DNA from: Microglena sp. YARC
Taxonomy: Eukaryota; Chlorophyta; Chlorophyceae; Chlamydomonadales; Chlamydomonadaceae
Length of the DNA stretch: 64,000 nt
NCBI GenBank assembly: GCA_022414725.1
Contig: CM039462.1
Location: forward strand, 92,230,261-92,294,260
Direction: 5' to 3'
Under the pieces are notes generated by a model that was not told where the DNA came from, did no database searches, and saw nothing but the letters and a program-made list of their open reading frames with translations. This document shows positions 33,474 to 45,450 of this stretch, piece after piece (the stretch's first letter is position 1; the number at the start of each line of letters is the position of its first letter). A program made the translations under genes and the position numbers.

Positions 33474-33609
33474 ATTAGCCATGCACTCGTGCGATATGAG
33501 CATGTTGTACTGCACCACCACACCTATTCAATCCGTTCCGACCTTATTGAGTTGCTACAGGAAGTTTGTGACAAAATGGTTAGGTATCATTCAATTGAAG
33601 AATTTGAAG
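33474..33609 (+). CDS. Candidate isolated exon, unknown protein
   Basis: Bounded by CTCCACCAG and GTGAGAAG. The 136 nt read ISHALVRYEHVVLHHHTYS and onward to HSIEEFE without a stop. Codon and amino acid use look coding. No partner exons were found. Confidence 0.35.
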
Positions 33610-34268
33610 GTGAGAAGAAGATCTCGAATCACCCCCGCACACCACCACCCACCCGCATACATTCGTACACCCCGAACAAAAGATTGTGGTACAAGGATTA
33701 GTTCGGTTTGATTTCAAGGTTGACCGTATCAGCCTTCACTGCTCAACTTCTGTCGGGAGACTAAACGAAGCAACTTTGTGGCCCCAGCCATGAAATTAAG
33801 ACTGCTCTCAGTCTCGGGCAGTAGTATAATCTTAGCATCCAATTCTAAGAAAACAACCTGTATTTGATACGATCTCTTCATACAATCGTGGATAAAGAAC
33901 GCAACTCCTCACGACTTTCCACCTCTCGATTGCACATATAATAACGTGGAGGAATCATTTTGTTATCAGACTGGGAAATTAGGTCATGAGTACATGTCGT
34001 AAACCAAAGGGATGAGAACCTTTGACTGGGCTGAGTGATAACGTAGTCACGTACTACCATAGTCAGATAGTATCGTGGGATAGGGCGGAAGAAGAGGAAT
34101 ACTATATACTTTTTCACGGGTACTCACACGTAGCCTTACCTTGAAGGAGAGGGTACCAGACTACCAGTCTAACGAACCTGCAGAAGCAAGAGCAGAACGC
34201 AGTAGCACAACAGATCGTATAACAACGTACATGAGAGGGAAGGATAACTTGAACTTGAAGGGTAATGT

Positions 34269-34449
34269 AATGATAACGCCTGGTGGAGCGTGGTGTTAAG
34301 GGAGCCCGTCGTACGCGGGTGGGGAGCGGTCTCCTACCTCAACTGGACAAGCTACCATCGCGGTTGACGAAGACCTGCAACGCCAAGAGCGACCGAAGGG
34401 GCAGTCGAACCCCCGACTCTTCGTTCCTTAGCAACCTGGTCTACCACAC
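34269..34449 (-). mobile_element. tRNA-derived SINE, full copy
   Basis: On the minus strand it reads GTGGTAGACCAGGTTGCTAA, then GGGGGTTCGACTGCCCC (B box/T-arm), and the same body as 17001-17192, ending CCAGGCGTTATCAT. Confidence 0.75.
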
Positions 34450-34739
34450 TTGAAGGGTAAAGAAGAGAGGGGGGGGCAGGGAGTGAAGTTGGCATATCCA
34501 GTTTTTTTTTATTCATGGCGGAGGTCACAGTAGGTTTCGATTTTCCTCACGCTTTTTATCGTGTTAGTAGTTCTGCTTAGGTTGTTAAGTGTCCTTTCTT
34601 AGCTGTGCTTTTCCTTGTGGCGTTTTGGCTGACGGCTTGGCCTTGTGTTTGCCTTTAGATAGGGAGTGTTAAAGCCGCCTTTTTAGAGCTCTATGCCTCT
34701 CTCCTTGTTTGTTTGGTGATTTTCCTGTGCCTTTTGTCC

Positions 34740-35010
34740 TTCCCTTTTTTTTCTTCTTGAGACTTCTCATTTGTTAGCTTCTTACCTCCGCCACTGTAAG
34801 TGGTTGAGATCTGGGTCCTGCTCTAAGGGGTTTAATACCTACGCCACCAAAACGGTGGTTGGGAGTTTGGTTTGTTTGTCCTCGACACACCCCTGATGTA
34901 ATGGGGTTTTTTGCTTTGTGGGTGATTTTTCTTTTTGTTTGAAGCACAGAGTCTCATACACCCTCGCGGTGTCAAGTAGACTTTAACATGTAATGTAATG
35001 TAATGTAACG
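34740..35010 (+). mobile_element. LINE 3' UTR fragment
   Basis: Matches the 3' UTR of the LINE copies at 22.9 and 28.1 kb from TTCTTCTTGAGACTTCTCAT to an (ATGTA)n tail, with no coding part. It is a strongly 5' truncated insertion. The 250 bp before it is not shared and was not recognised. Confidence 0.85.
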
Positions 35011-35871
35011 TCTTCTTGTAGAATCTCGCTTTTTAGGCCTCGGCAACTCTCAGCCCTTCTACTATATATACTTAATTCGCTAGTTTCTCTATGCCTTGGT
35101 AGTTCGCATTGCTTGTTGCCAAGCTTTTTATTTGCTCTTTCGTACGCCTTTTTGGAGGTCACCTCCTGGACCAGGTTCTGAGGGGTATGTTGCCCAAACC
35201 CCCACTGTTATAAAACTGTCCAGCTGCCTCGGCGCTGTTCAGTCTCGGCATTGATTTTTGCTGAGTATGTAACTATATCCTCTAGGTTAGAATTGAGGTG
35301 AGAAGTTCATAAGTTTGGTTAGTTTTGGCTTTTAACCTACGTTACATTGCCTAATAGCGTCTAGGCTGCTCACCACCTGTGGGGCGGGTAAACATATGGA
35401 AAGTGTGACTAATACACCCCACTCTTGAGTACATAATGTTATGGCATGTGTGTAGAGTTGTAGACTATTGACACAATAAATGACAGAGGAATGTTCAGGT
35501 GGTGGCAAGGGGTCGATGAGGATAATTGGTAGAGGGATAGCAGGAGACCGAGGGGATGAAAGAGAGATAGGAAAGGAAGGAAGACAAAGAGCGATTTGTG
35601 AATAAGAAGATGGACGAGGACGGGACTGACCGTGCTGGGAGGGGAGAGCCCAGGATTCCAGGAGAGCTCCTGAGAGAGCCTGCCATGGGGCTGGGTGTTC
35701 CAGATCACATGTGAAAGGGGATACAGAACTGTCGAGATCTAAATACAGCACTACAGTAGTGGGGCTTGCCTATTCTCGGATCCACGTCGATTCCAGATTT
35801 CGCCGAGACAGTAGGCAGTGCCTGCACGCACCTCACGCACAACTTTCTGTCCGTGCGCGCTCCGAAGCACT

Positions 35872-38871
35872 ATGCAGATGCTTAACAAGCTCCAAGGCTC
35901 CCAGTGCCAACATGCCCGCCGTGGTTCCATGAAAACGGCAGCGGCCCGTGTCCCAACTGCGTTTCGCCTGACCCAGAGCGCCCGCAAGAACACTTCTAAT
36001 GTCGTCGTTCGTGCTGGTGGCAAGCTGGATGACGTCTCCCTGTTCGGCGATTCAGGCGCGACCAGCGGTCTTAGCGGACCCGAGGTTAGGGATGGCCCCA
36101 AGGCCAAGGCTAACCTCGACGACATTCCTCTCAACTCCACGGTAAGCTCGCGCGCCTGCTTCTGCCCACGTATGTTGCACGCGCCTATGTTTCTATGCCT
36201 GTGCTAAGGTCTTCGCCATGTCATGGAATCTCCCTTCTCTCTCTCCTCTCCCCTCCCTACGCCCTCCGTGCTGATTTCCCCTCCCCTTCTCCCCTCCCAT
36301 TCAGTTTGTACCGACCAGTTCTCGCAAGCTTACACTCTCTACCCTTCGTCGCCCACACTCATGTTAACTTGCCCTCCCACCCCCCACCCACATCCCGCCC
36401 CACCGCATGCGCGCTGGTACGGCTCCCTTTTCTTCACGTCCCGACCCCTGCGCCGTCTGCTCATCTATACGAGTAGCTTGACCGCGCCACAATATTTGCT
36501 GAACCTCGAATGTTGGAAGACGGTAGTTGGGCCAAGATCGTGTCGGATCTTGATCCATGTTGCGAGATCGATATCGTTGCCGCGTCATGCATCGCCATGC
36601 GTTTCAAGTCCATGCAACCGACGGGGGTCAAGTTCTCGACCGGGCACGAGCTACAACATTGTGGATAATTGCATTCATTGCATTTGATGCGTTATATCAC
36701 TCGAGTGGCCCCCTCCAACCTTGGACCCGTAACAACCACGACCAGTACCCATACTAGCCTTCAGTACCATGCTTGCCTTAGGCTCCTTGAGTATGACCAT
36801 TCATTCATGTGATAGTGCCATCATGTGATCAGGCAACTAAACGAGCATACAGCTATATATCCGTGCAATCATATGACCATGCAGCCATTTGGCCATGCAA
36901 CTACACGAGCATGCAGCTAAACATCCGTGCAAGCATATGACCATGCAGCCATTTGGCCATGCAACTACACGAGCAAACAGCTATATATCCATGCAGCCAT
37001 TTGGCTATGCAGCCATTGGGCCATGCAACTGCACGAGCATACAGCTTTATATCCATGCAGTCGTATGACTTTGCATCCATATAATCATGTAACCATATGT
37101 AGGGAACGGCAATATGACATCATATGACATCATGTCATCACATGATATCATATGATGCCGGCTGTCTGGCTAGGCTAAAGTTACCATTTAAACACATTAG
37201 TATATGATGCAATTTATACAATAGCATATAATAGCATACTCTCCTTTGGCCAACATCATATGATATGCCGATCCCTAACTGTATGACCCTGCAAGCATTT
37301 GACCCTGCCACATCGTGACTCTCTCAGGTTGGAATGGACTGCACGAGCATACAGCTATATTTCCATGCACCCAAATGACTATGCATCCATATAATCATGT
37401 AACCATATGACCCTGTAAGCATTAGACCCTGCCACATCGTGACTCTCTCAGGTTGGAATTGACTACACCGCTCTGTGTGACTTCCTGAAAGAGGGAGACT
37501 TCCGCAAGGCTGATGATGAAACCCGCGCTCTCCTCATCCGTCTGGCTGGTGAGGAAATGAATAAATACGTTTATTTAGTCTTCAAAACTACTTTTTTGAA
37601 TGTGCTAGTGGCGGCATGAGTATGGCTGCTTAAATTGCTTTCATCGAAAGGAAGTAAAAAATCAAAAGTGGCTTCCTGGACGGAACAGACTTCCACGAGG
37701 CTGATGACGGTGGTTGGCCCCAGTGCAAGCAAATGGGCTGGCCCCCTCAACCTCACGCCTCGTAATATGGTGTACAATTTTTTTTATTGTAGAGCCTGTC
37801 TATGAAACAAAAATATGCATGCACAAAAAATTGCATGCATGCAAAAAATAAAACGCATGCAATAAAATGAAATATCCATTGTTGACCGCCCAATAGGGCG
37901 TGTGTTAAGAGTTGGGAGACTGCACTACTGTGGCACCAGCCTGTAAAACAAAAACATGTACACAAAAATTTAACCAAATAGCTATTCGACCAAGTTTCCC
38001 ATCATACCTAACCCGTCCTACCATAGCTGGCTTCTTATAAATGGAATTCGGACAATTCTGGGAGAATTGCTGTAAATTTTGCCTGAAACAATGGAGGTAT
38101 GAAGTACGACCGATGACCTTGATTCCCAGTGATCCACTGAATGGCTATAAGGAGGGAGCTTGCAGCTTGAAAATGGTGCTGCTGAATGCTTTTAGCCAGC
38201 CTAATAGCTGACATCCTGTCCCAGCTGCCATCATGTCAAATCGGATATCCTGTTATAGCTAGGGACTGGCAAATCAGGGATATTTTTTCCGGAATACATT
38301 CCGATCGGAATACGAGACCCCGTTTTTGCCAAAATTGCGGAAATAAGTTTTTTTTTTTTTTTTACTGAAATTGACTAAAATGACCCAAATCGACCAAAAT
38401 CAGAATAAGGATCCTGTTTTGGGAGGGAAAAAAGGAGGGGGAAAAAAGAAAAGGGAATCAGATTTCCTCTTTTTTATTTGAAAAAAAATCCCTGCGGCAA
38501 ATCATATGATGTTTACCAAAAGCGAGTATGATATCGTACAAATTGCATCATATGATATCGGATATAAAACTAGGTAACTTAAGCCTAGGCATTCTGCCGG
38601 CATCATATGATAACATTTTATCATATTGCTGTTATCCTAGCTATAGCTGACTTTTACCTGCCCATGCATCCTGGTAGGTGAGGAAGCAGAGAAAAGGAAC
38701 TGGGTGTACTGGACTGAGGTTAAAACAATATCTGTTGATGACTTCCAGACCATGGACAAGCTCTGGAAGGCAGCTAGCAACAACAAGTTTGGGTTCTCCG
38801 TACAGAAGGAGATTTGGAGGCAGTCTCAGAAGCGGTGGCCTAAGTTCTTCAAGAACCTCGACTGGATTCAG
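35872..38871 (+). CDS. GUN4: GUN4 tetrapyrrole-binding protein, 5' three exons only
   Basis: Exons 35872-36141, 37452-37548 and 38678-38871 give 187 codons with matching phases. Residues 1 to about 46 are a basic, Ser/Thr/Ala-rich chloroplast transit peptide ending around NVVVRA. The GUN4 core begins in exon 2: LCDFLKEGDFRKADDETRAL, then LIRLAGEEAEKRNWVYWTEV, DDFQTMDKLWKAAS and FGFSVQKEIW. GUN4 binds protoporphyrin IX and Mg-protoporphyrin and stimulates the CHLH subunit of Mg-chelatase in chlorophyll synthesis and plastid signalling. After DWIQ the donor GTTAGT is present. The exon with the family's conserved GHLPLTNALRG-type segment was not found before the retroelement nest at 40.3 kb, so the gene is truncated in this assembly. 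Confidence 0.93.
36830..37095. repeat. About 70-bp tandem repeat in GUN4 intron 1
   Basis: Units share CATGCAGCCATTTGGCCATG and CACGAGCATACAGCTATATA. The phrase also joins the acceptor echo at 37326-37345. Confidence 0.88.
37100..37277. mobile_element. MITE-like element, family 2, complete
   Basis: About 178 bp beginning TAGGGAACGGCAATATGA and ending CATATGATATGCCGATCCCTA-like sequence, so the ends are inverted repeats of about 24 bp. The interior GGCTAAAGTTACCATTTA is shared by all copies. It lies in GUN4 intron 1. Confidence 0.82.
37310..37345 (+). repeat. Echo of the acceptor border of GUN4 exon 2
   Basis: CACATCGTGACTCTCTCAGG followed by TTGGAATGGACT copies the border at 37434-37463, which reads TTGGAATTGACT. 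It lies in the upstream intron about 125 bp away. Confidence 0.88.
37670..37705 (+). repeat. Decayed echo of GUN4 exon 2 interior
   Basis: GACTTCCACGAGGCTGATGA resembles the exon 2 segment GACTTCCGCAAGGCTGATGA, in the downstream intron. A SINE-like repeat follows at once (37710-37790). Confidence 0.7.
38260..38640. mobile_element. MITE-like family 2 with an internal insertion
   Basis: The left end TAGGGACTGGCAAATCA at 38260 and a second left-end-like GCGGCAAATCATATGATG at about 38495 bracket some 220 bp of foreign A/T-rich sequence. The right part reads GCCGGCATCATATGATAACA and onward to TAGC. Confidence 0.65.
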
Positions 38872-39175
38872 GTTAGTGGATTACTATCTGTGGATAATGA
38901 TTACCAGATGATTGTCAAATGATCATCAGTGGATGATGAACAGTGGATGATTACGCGTGGATTATCAGTGGATGATGATCAGTGGGTGATGATCAGTGGG
39001 TGATGATCAGTGGATGATTATCCGTGGATTATTAGTGGATGATGATCAGTGGGTGATGATCAGTGGATGATTATCAGTGGATGATTATCCGTGGATTATC
39101 AGTGGACGATTATCAGTGGGTGATTATCAGTGGATGATTATCTGTGGATGATTGTCAGCGGATATACATGTTTGA
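38872..39175. repeat. About 20-bp tandem repeat after GUN4 exon 3
   Basis: GTGGATGATTATCAGTGGAT-type units begin immediately after the exon 3 donor (GTTAGTGGATTACTATCTG), so the array may have started from the donor region itself. Confidence 0.85.
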
Positions 39176-39439
39176 ATAGAGCTGAATATCTGTGTGCTTG
39201 GTGATGATTTGTATGCTCAGATCTCAATCTATCTGTGTAATTCTCAAAAGGAGGCAAGTGTAATCTGTGTAATTCTCGTAGGGAGGCGCCCAGCTTGCAA
39301 GTGTGCCATCTGTCTGGATGGAATAAAAATAAAAATAAAACATAAGGAAAAAAATTCATGGTGCTTTATAGTCTGTCTTGTAGAAAATTGTGCCTGACTC
39401 ACATTCTGACCATATGCAATGACAATACGCAATGTATAT

Positions 39440-39815
39440 TAATTGAATATATTTGAATTACAATTTGTATTTGACTCGCATTCTGACCATTCAATGACTC
39501 TACACAATTTGTTCTTCACTGAATATATTTGAATTCAAATTCGTATTTGTCTCGCATTCTGACCATTCAATGACACAACACAATTTGTTCTACACTGAAT
39601 AGATTTGAATTCAAATTCGTATTTGTCTCGCATTCTGTCCATTCAATGACACTACACAATTTGTTCATCACTGCATAGATTTAAATTCAAATTCGTGTTT
39701 GACTCGCATTCTGACCATTCAATGACACTACACAATTTGTTCTTCACTGAATAGATTTGAATTCAAATTCGTATTTGTCTCGCATTCTGACCATTCAATG
39801 ACACTACAAAAAAAT
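39440..39815. repeat. About 76-bp tandem repeat
   Basis: Five units with TCGCATTCTGACCATTCAAT and TTTGAATTCAAATTCGTATT, uniform except for the outer copies. Confidence 0.92.
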
Positions 39816-39819
39816 TCTG

Positions 39820-40310
39820 AACACCGATTTTTTTTTTTTACATACATTTTCAACATTCGAACTTCCGATGTAACTTTCTCGCTGCTCATTCTCCTTCTTA
39901 GCATTCGCGTAGCATATTCGCATTCTCCTGCGTCTGCGCTATCGAATGCTTCCACCTGCTCTTTGTTCCATGCAGTTTCGGTCAACTCTTCCCGAAACAG
40001 CAACCAAACAGGAGCTCATGCTTTCGCAGAGGCAATGCTGCTATCTAAGTCGCCGTCTACAACATCTGACGCGACTCGCAGCAACTTCTGTGGTCGCAGG
40101 GTGGTAGACGGTTACTTTGGTAGCGAGCTGCACCTCTGGGCAGCCGAAAGTATGCACTACCGGACAGAATGCGCCTCTCCCTGGACTTCCCAACAGGGGG
40201 GGATGCGAAGCGCACATCCCTGGCGCATTCTTGATGGTCGCTGCCAGGAGCGAAGGCTCCATGCAATCGAGAAACTCACTAACGAATCCCCTTTTCCCAC
40301 ACGCAGGATG
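39820..40310 (-). other. Unassigned stretch with possible coding fragment
   Basis: The minus strand has an open frame (40003-39810) with a charged, coding-like sequence (EELTETAWNKEQVEAFDSAD). No family was recognised. It could be flanking genome or part of another mobile element. No GUN4 exon is present. Confidence 0.35.
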
Positions 40311-40311
40311 T

Positions 40312-41270
40312 AGTAGCCTGGCCGACCACCGACACAGACGACCGACCACCGACTCCCGACCAGCTACCACACACCGACTACCAACCAGCTGGCACCGACG
40401 CTGCTACACATCACACACACCGACTACCGACCAGCTGAGACATACTGGCTACCGACCACACACCTGGCACCGACCACACATCACACATCACACATCACAC
40501 ATACCGACTACCGACCACCTACCGATTCCGATTCCGATTAGTATATAAACCGAAGCCGAACTCCAGGAGGTCAGTCTATGCGCACTGAGTATACTTTGGT
40601 ATATCGAGGATCACATCCTCCCTCCAGGACTAACTGGAGTTATTCAGTATTATTCCCGTCCACCGACGCCGACACCTACAAGTGGTTTCTGGAGCCGAGG
40701 TTAAAGCCTTGGAGCTGGGGCTCCCTACCGATTATCCGATTCATCCTGCAGTTTTTTTTGCTTCGTCAAAGAGTCCGGCTTTTGCACACCCTTCGACTAC
40801 TCCAGGTGTATTCCGTGTACGCCACTGCATGCTGTTAGCACCTATTCCCGCCCCCCAGTTCCTTGTTGCTTGCACCCAAAATCCGTAACTGAATGACCCT
40901 ACAGACACGCCCGATTACCCACCCTGCCACTCCCTGTACTCCCGACAATCTTAAACACCAGTGCCCGACTACCTTTCCCGAAATCCCTACTGCTCATTTC
41001 CTCGGAATGAGAATATTTGAGCAGTTCCCGATCACAACATCCGATCCAGACAAACACTGCTGCTCCCGAACACCACTGACCCTCCCTTACAATAATGTCA
41101 ATAACCGGCCTTTCTTTTCCTTCCCTCCGAGAGTCTAAAAAGATAAGGCACGCGAGCATTCACAACCAACCCGCCACTGGCACTGGCACACAACACCGAT
41201 CCATCGACCCATCCAATCCGTTCTCTAATCTGTCCCTGACAGACATAACTCATAACACCGACAACACTGG
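40312..41270 (+). mobile_element. LTR of Ty3/gypsy-type retroelement (copy A)
   Basis: Begins TGTAGTAGCCTGGCCGACCA. It contains a CCGACCA/CTACCGA-rich region, a TATA box TATATAA at about 40541, and GGAGGTCAGTCTATGCGCAC downstream of it, consistent with a U3-R boundary. It ends near ACAACACTGG at about 41270, where a primer-binding site would start. It is homologous to 47617-48600 and, inverted, to 43827-44057 and about 47235-47613. Confidence 0.75.
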
Positions 41271-43826
41271 TACGTGAATTCTCTCGAGCCGAATTGTTCA
41301 CACCGCCCTCGTGAATATCCTAGCTCGAATATGTTTATCTGGCCCTAGTAATTTTTCTCCTGCCGCAAATTAGTTTACCTTGCCTTCGTGACTCCTCTGG
41401 TGCCGAATTGTTCACTTCGCCAGTTGGCCTTCGTGAATTTCATCTTCCAGTGTTATCCCCGACTGATTTCCATTACACTCCTGGCCTGCTGCCTTCCCCC
41501 GATCTCCTTAATCTGGCTAACCGATCTTTCACATTCCGACTTAACAGACTTCGACATGCCCCTGCGCATGACCCGCAACAGTGCAGACACCGAACCTAAA
41601 CACCTTAATGATGCCGGACCATCCACTCTGGCTCATACTGTGCCGACTCAGCAACCGACTCTCACCACCTACCGGCAACCGGCCCACCTACGCCCCTACC
41701 TACGCCCGGGCCTGTCCCAAAACTGACCCCAAAACCGACCCATCCGAGCCACCCGACCCATTACCGACCCAACCGACCAAAAACCGACCCATCCGACCTA
41801 TACGACCCAAAACTAACCCATCCGACCAACACTGGCTAGTCCATGCTTGGACAAATACAATCCCACTCGTTAATATTTATTCCGGCCTCTTGTTAGAAGC
41901 TTAAGTCTCCATTTAAGGTGGCACTGGTGCATCCCATAATTTTGGCACCCTCCGTATGGCACAGCGTATGGGACTCACCATTACATCATGCCCCCTACCT
42001 TCTGTCTCCCTTGCCGGCGGTCCACAGACCATACCAATTATTGGTCAAGCCATTGCAACACTCCAACTTGGTAAATTCACCACCAAACTCCGAATCTAAA
42101 TTCTGAGCCCACCGTCCACAATATTTGACCTCATCTTAGGTGATGAATTCCTTCACCAACATAAAGCCCGTATTGACATGTGTGCACAGACATTAACACT
42201 TCGTCACCGAACTGGCTCAGACTTCACAATATCCTCCGTTTCAAAAACCCGATCTGACTCTGGTCCAGCTGTCATGCAACACACACTTGCCCATTCCTTG
42301 GCATCCTTTCCCTCATCCGACACACCGCAAATGATCACCGCCAAGGGCACCCGTAAACTGATCCGCCAAGGATGCAGTTCCTTTCCTTTTTTTTGTACAA
42401 TCACAACCACCTATCAGTTCACCTTGCCTTCGTGATTCCTCTGGTGCCGAATTGTTCACTTCACCAGTAGGCCCTCGTGAAATTCATCTTCCACACACCG
42501 ACGGATAAAGTGATATCCCCGACTGATTTCCATTCCGCTCCTGGCCTGCTGCCTTCCCCCGATCTCTTAAATCTGACTAACAGATCTATCACATTCCGAC
42601 TCAACAGACTCCGACATGCCCCCACGCATGACCCGCAACAGTGCGGACACCGAACCTGAACACCTTCATCACTTCATGGTGCCGGACCATCCACTGTGGC
42701 TGACACTGTGCCGACTCAGCAACCGACTCTGCCTCCCCAGTCGACAACCGGCCCACCCCCGCCTGACTCAGTACCAACTGTGCCCCCCCCCCCCGGCAAC
42801 CGGCCCACCTACGCCTGGGACTGTCCCAAAACCGACCCCAAAACCGACCCATCCGAGCCACCCGACCCATAACCGACCCAACCGACCCATCCGACCCAAC
42901 CGACCCAACCGACCTACCCATCCGACCCAACCGACCCAACCGACCCTAAACCGACCCAACCGACCCAAAACCGACCTATCCGACCTATTCGACCTAAAAA
43001 CTGACCCATCCGACCAACACTGGCTAGTCCATGCTTGGACAATTACAATCCCCCTGGCTAATGTTTATTCCGACCTCTTGGCAGATGCTAAAGTCTCCAT
43101 TTTAGGTAACACTGGTGCATCCCATAATTTTGGCACCCTCCGTATGGCCCGGCGGATAGGACTCCCCATTACATCATATCCCCTACCTTCTGTCTCCCTT
43201 GCAGGCAGTCCACAGACCATACCGATAATTGGTCATGCCATTGCAAAACTCCAACTTGGTAATTTCACCACCGTCCACAACATTTAACCCCATCTTAGGT
43301 AATCAATTCCTTCGCCAACCCGTATTGACATGAGTGCACAGACATTATCACTTCGTCACCAAACTAGCTTCGACTTCACAGTATCCTCCGTTTCAAAAAC
43401 CCGATTTGACTCTGGTTCAGCTGTCATGCAACTCGCACTTGCCCAATTCTTGGCATCCTTTCCCTCATCCGACACACTGCAAATGATCACCGCCAAGGGC
43501 GCCCGTAAACTAATCCGCCAAGGATGCGGTTCCTTTCCTTTTTTGAACAATCACAACCACCTATCAGTTTAGGACCACAACCTGACCACACATCCGACCA
43601 CCGCCCCCAATCTGGCACAATCCCATGTGACATACCGTCTCAGACTGTCCATGTAACACTCAATAATTTGACTGCTGAGACTAAACCAACGAAACATGCC
43701 CTAGCTGCAGCTCTCCATACTCTTACCGACTCTTACACTGACATTTTCACCGCAGTCCCTGGTTTACCCCCTTTTCGTGACCAGATTGATGAACTCATTC
43801 CTCTCCAACCGAACATACCATACCGA
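41271..43826 (+). pseudogene. Retroelement gag/protease region, internally duplicated (copy A)
   Basis: Two tandem versions of one roughly 1.1-kb module (about 41380-42420 and 42424-43560) each start near CCTTGCCTTCGTGA. Each encodes a short MTRNSADTEP leader, a Pro/Arg/Thr-rich CCGACCCAACC-repeat tract and a retropepsin-like domain. In the second the motif is LGNTGASHNF, with Asn where the catalytic Asp of DTG should be. In the first the motif is lost to a frameshift. The copy breaks off at 43826, against an inverted LTR piece. Confidence 0.7.
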
Positions 43827-44249
43827 AAGGTGGTCGGTAGTCGGTAGTCGGTGGTAGCAGTGTCGGTAGTAGTGTCGGTAGCAATGTCGGTAGCTGGTCG
43901 GTGGCTGGTCGGTAGCAGTATGTGGTAGCTGGTCGGTAGTCGGTGTGTGTGATGTGTGATGAATAGCAGTGTCGGTGTCAGCTGGTCGGTAATCGGTGTG
44001 TGGTAGCTGGTCGGGAGTCGGTGGTCGGTCGTCTGTGTCGGTGGTCGGCCAGGCTACTACAAGTGCTCCCCCTTTCAGACAACCACGTCCGCGGGGTTGC
44101 TGTCTGCATGAAGCTCTGGTACCCGGAGAACTGGGTGTATTCGGTGTGGTCGGTGTATACCCGGTCAAAGTTTGTATATAATCGGTGTATTGTCGGTACA
44201 TTCGGGATATAACTGGTCATTGTCGGTGTATAATCGGTGTATAGTCGGT

Positions 44250-44500
44250 ACATTCGGTGTATAACTGCTCATAGTCGGTGTATAATCGGTGAATAATCGG
44301 TGTATAGTCGGTACATTTGGTGTATAACTGGTGTATAGTCGGTATAGCCGGTATAGTCGGTATAGTCGGTATAGTCGGTATAGTTGGTATAGTCGGTATA
44401 GTCGGTGTATAATCGGTGTATAGACGGTATAGTCGGTATAGCCGGTATAGTCGGTCTAGTCGGTATAGTCGGTGTATAATCGGTACATTCGGTGTCAGTG
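44250..44500. repeat. GGTATAGTC/GGTGTATAATC tandem repeats
   Basis: 9-12 bp units (GTCGGTATA, ATCGGTGTAT) in copy B. They yield spurious YTDYT ORFs. Confidence 0.92.
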
Positions 44501-44999
44501 GTCGGGGTGTTGAGATGAAGATTTTGTCTGCCAAAATCCGTCGGTTTTTTCGTAAGCTGATCGGTAAATGATTGTGCAGAAAAATAAGTGCCGGTTGTGT
44601 ATCTCAAGAGGATTTATTGCTCGGCTGACGGTGGGTCGGGCAGTGTCTGACCTTGTGCAACAATGGCACTGACAAAGGCCGGGTGTCGGGAAAGGGGGTC
44701 GGCAACATTGGTTTGGCCAGCAATGTGTTTCAATGTGTACTCAAATCGGAAGGAAAATGCCATCCATCGAGCCTGTTTGGGGCTGAGCAATTGCTGCCGC
44801 ATTTGCAGGTAAATTAAAGGACAGTGGTCGGGTATAAGGTCAAAAGTACACCATCAAGCTAGCATCAGAATTCACACAGGACTTTGTGGCAAGCAGAAAG
44901 ATCAAGGGTTATTACTGCAATTGTTTCGGTTGGAGGAATATCGGGTGGTACGGGTAGTATCAGATTCAGATTTAGCATCAGATTTTCAAATGTGTCGGA

Positions 45000-45450
45000 T
45001 GTTCAGATGTGTCAGATATTGAGATATGCAGATACGCAGATATTCAAATGTTCAGATGTTTATATGTTCATATGTGTCATATGTTCAGGGGTTCAGAATT
45101 GAAAATACCAGATGTTCAGATGTTCAGGTGTTCAGGTGTTCTGAAACGGATCAGATGTGTCAGATATTGAGATATGCAGATACGCAGATATTCAAATGTT
45201 CAGATGTTTATATGTTCATATGTGTCATATGTTCAGGGGTTCAGAATTGAAAATACCAGATGTTCAGATGTTCAGGTGTTCAGGTGTTCTGAAACGGATC
45301 AGATATGCAGATGTTCGTTTATGCACATGTGTCAGTTTGTCAGATATGCAGATGCTCAGATTTTCATATGGTCATATGTTAAGATTTTCAGATGTTCAGA
45401 TGTTCAGAGGGTCAGGTGTTCAGATGTTCAGATGTTCAGATGTCCAGCAT
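45000..45450. repeat. GTTCAGAT repeats with a 148-bp duplication
   Basis: ATGTTCAGATGTTCAGATGT-type octamer repeats. A block of about 148 bp starting GATGTGTCAGATATTGAGAT occurs twice (about 45006 and 45154). Confidence 0.88.

Noticed and set aside
44217..44607. Tyr-Thr-Asp repeat ORFs
   Set aside because: They come from GGTATAGTC tandem repeats inside a dead retroelement. No independent evidence of coding.
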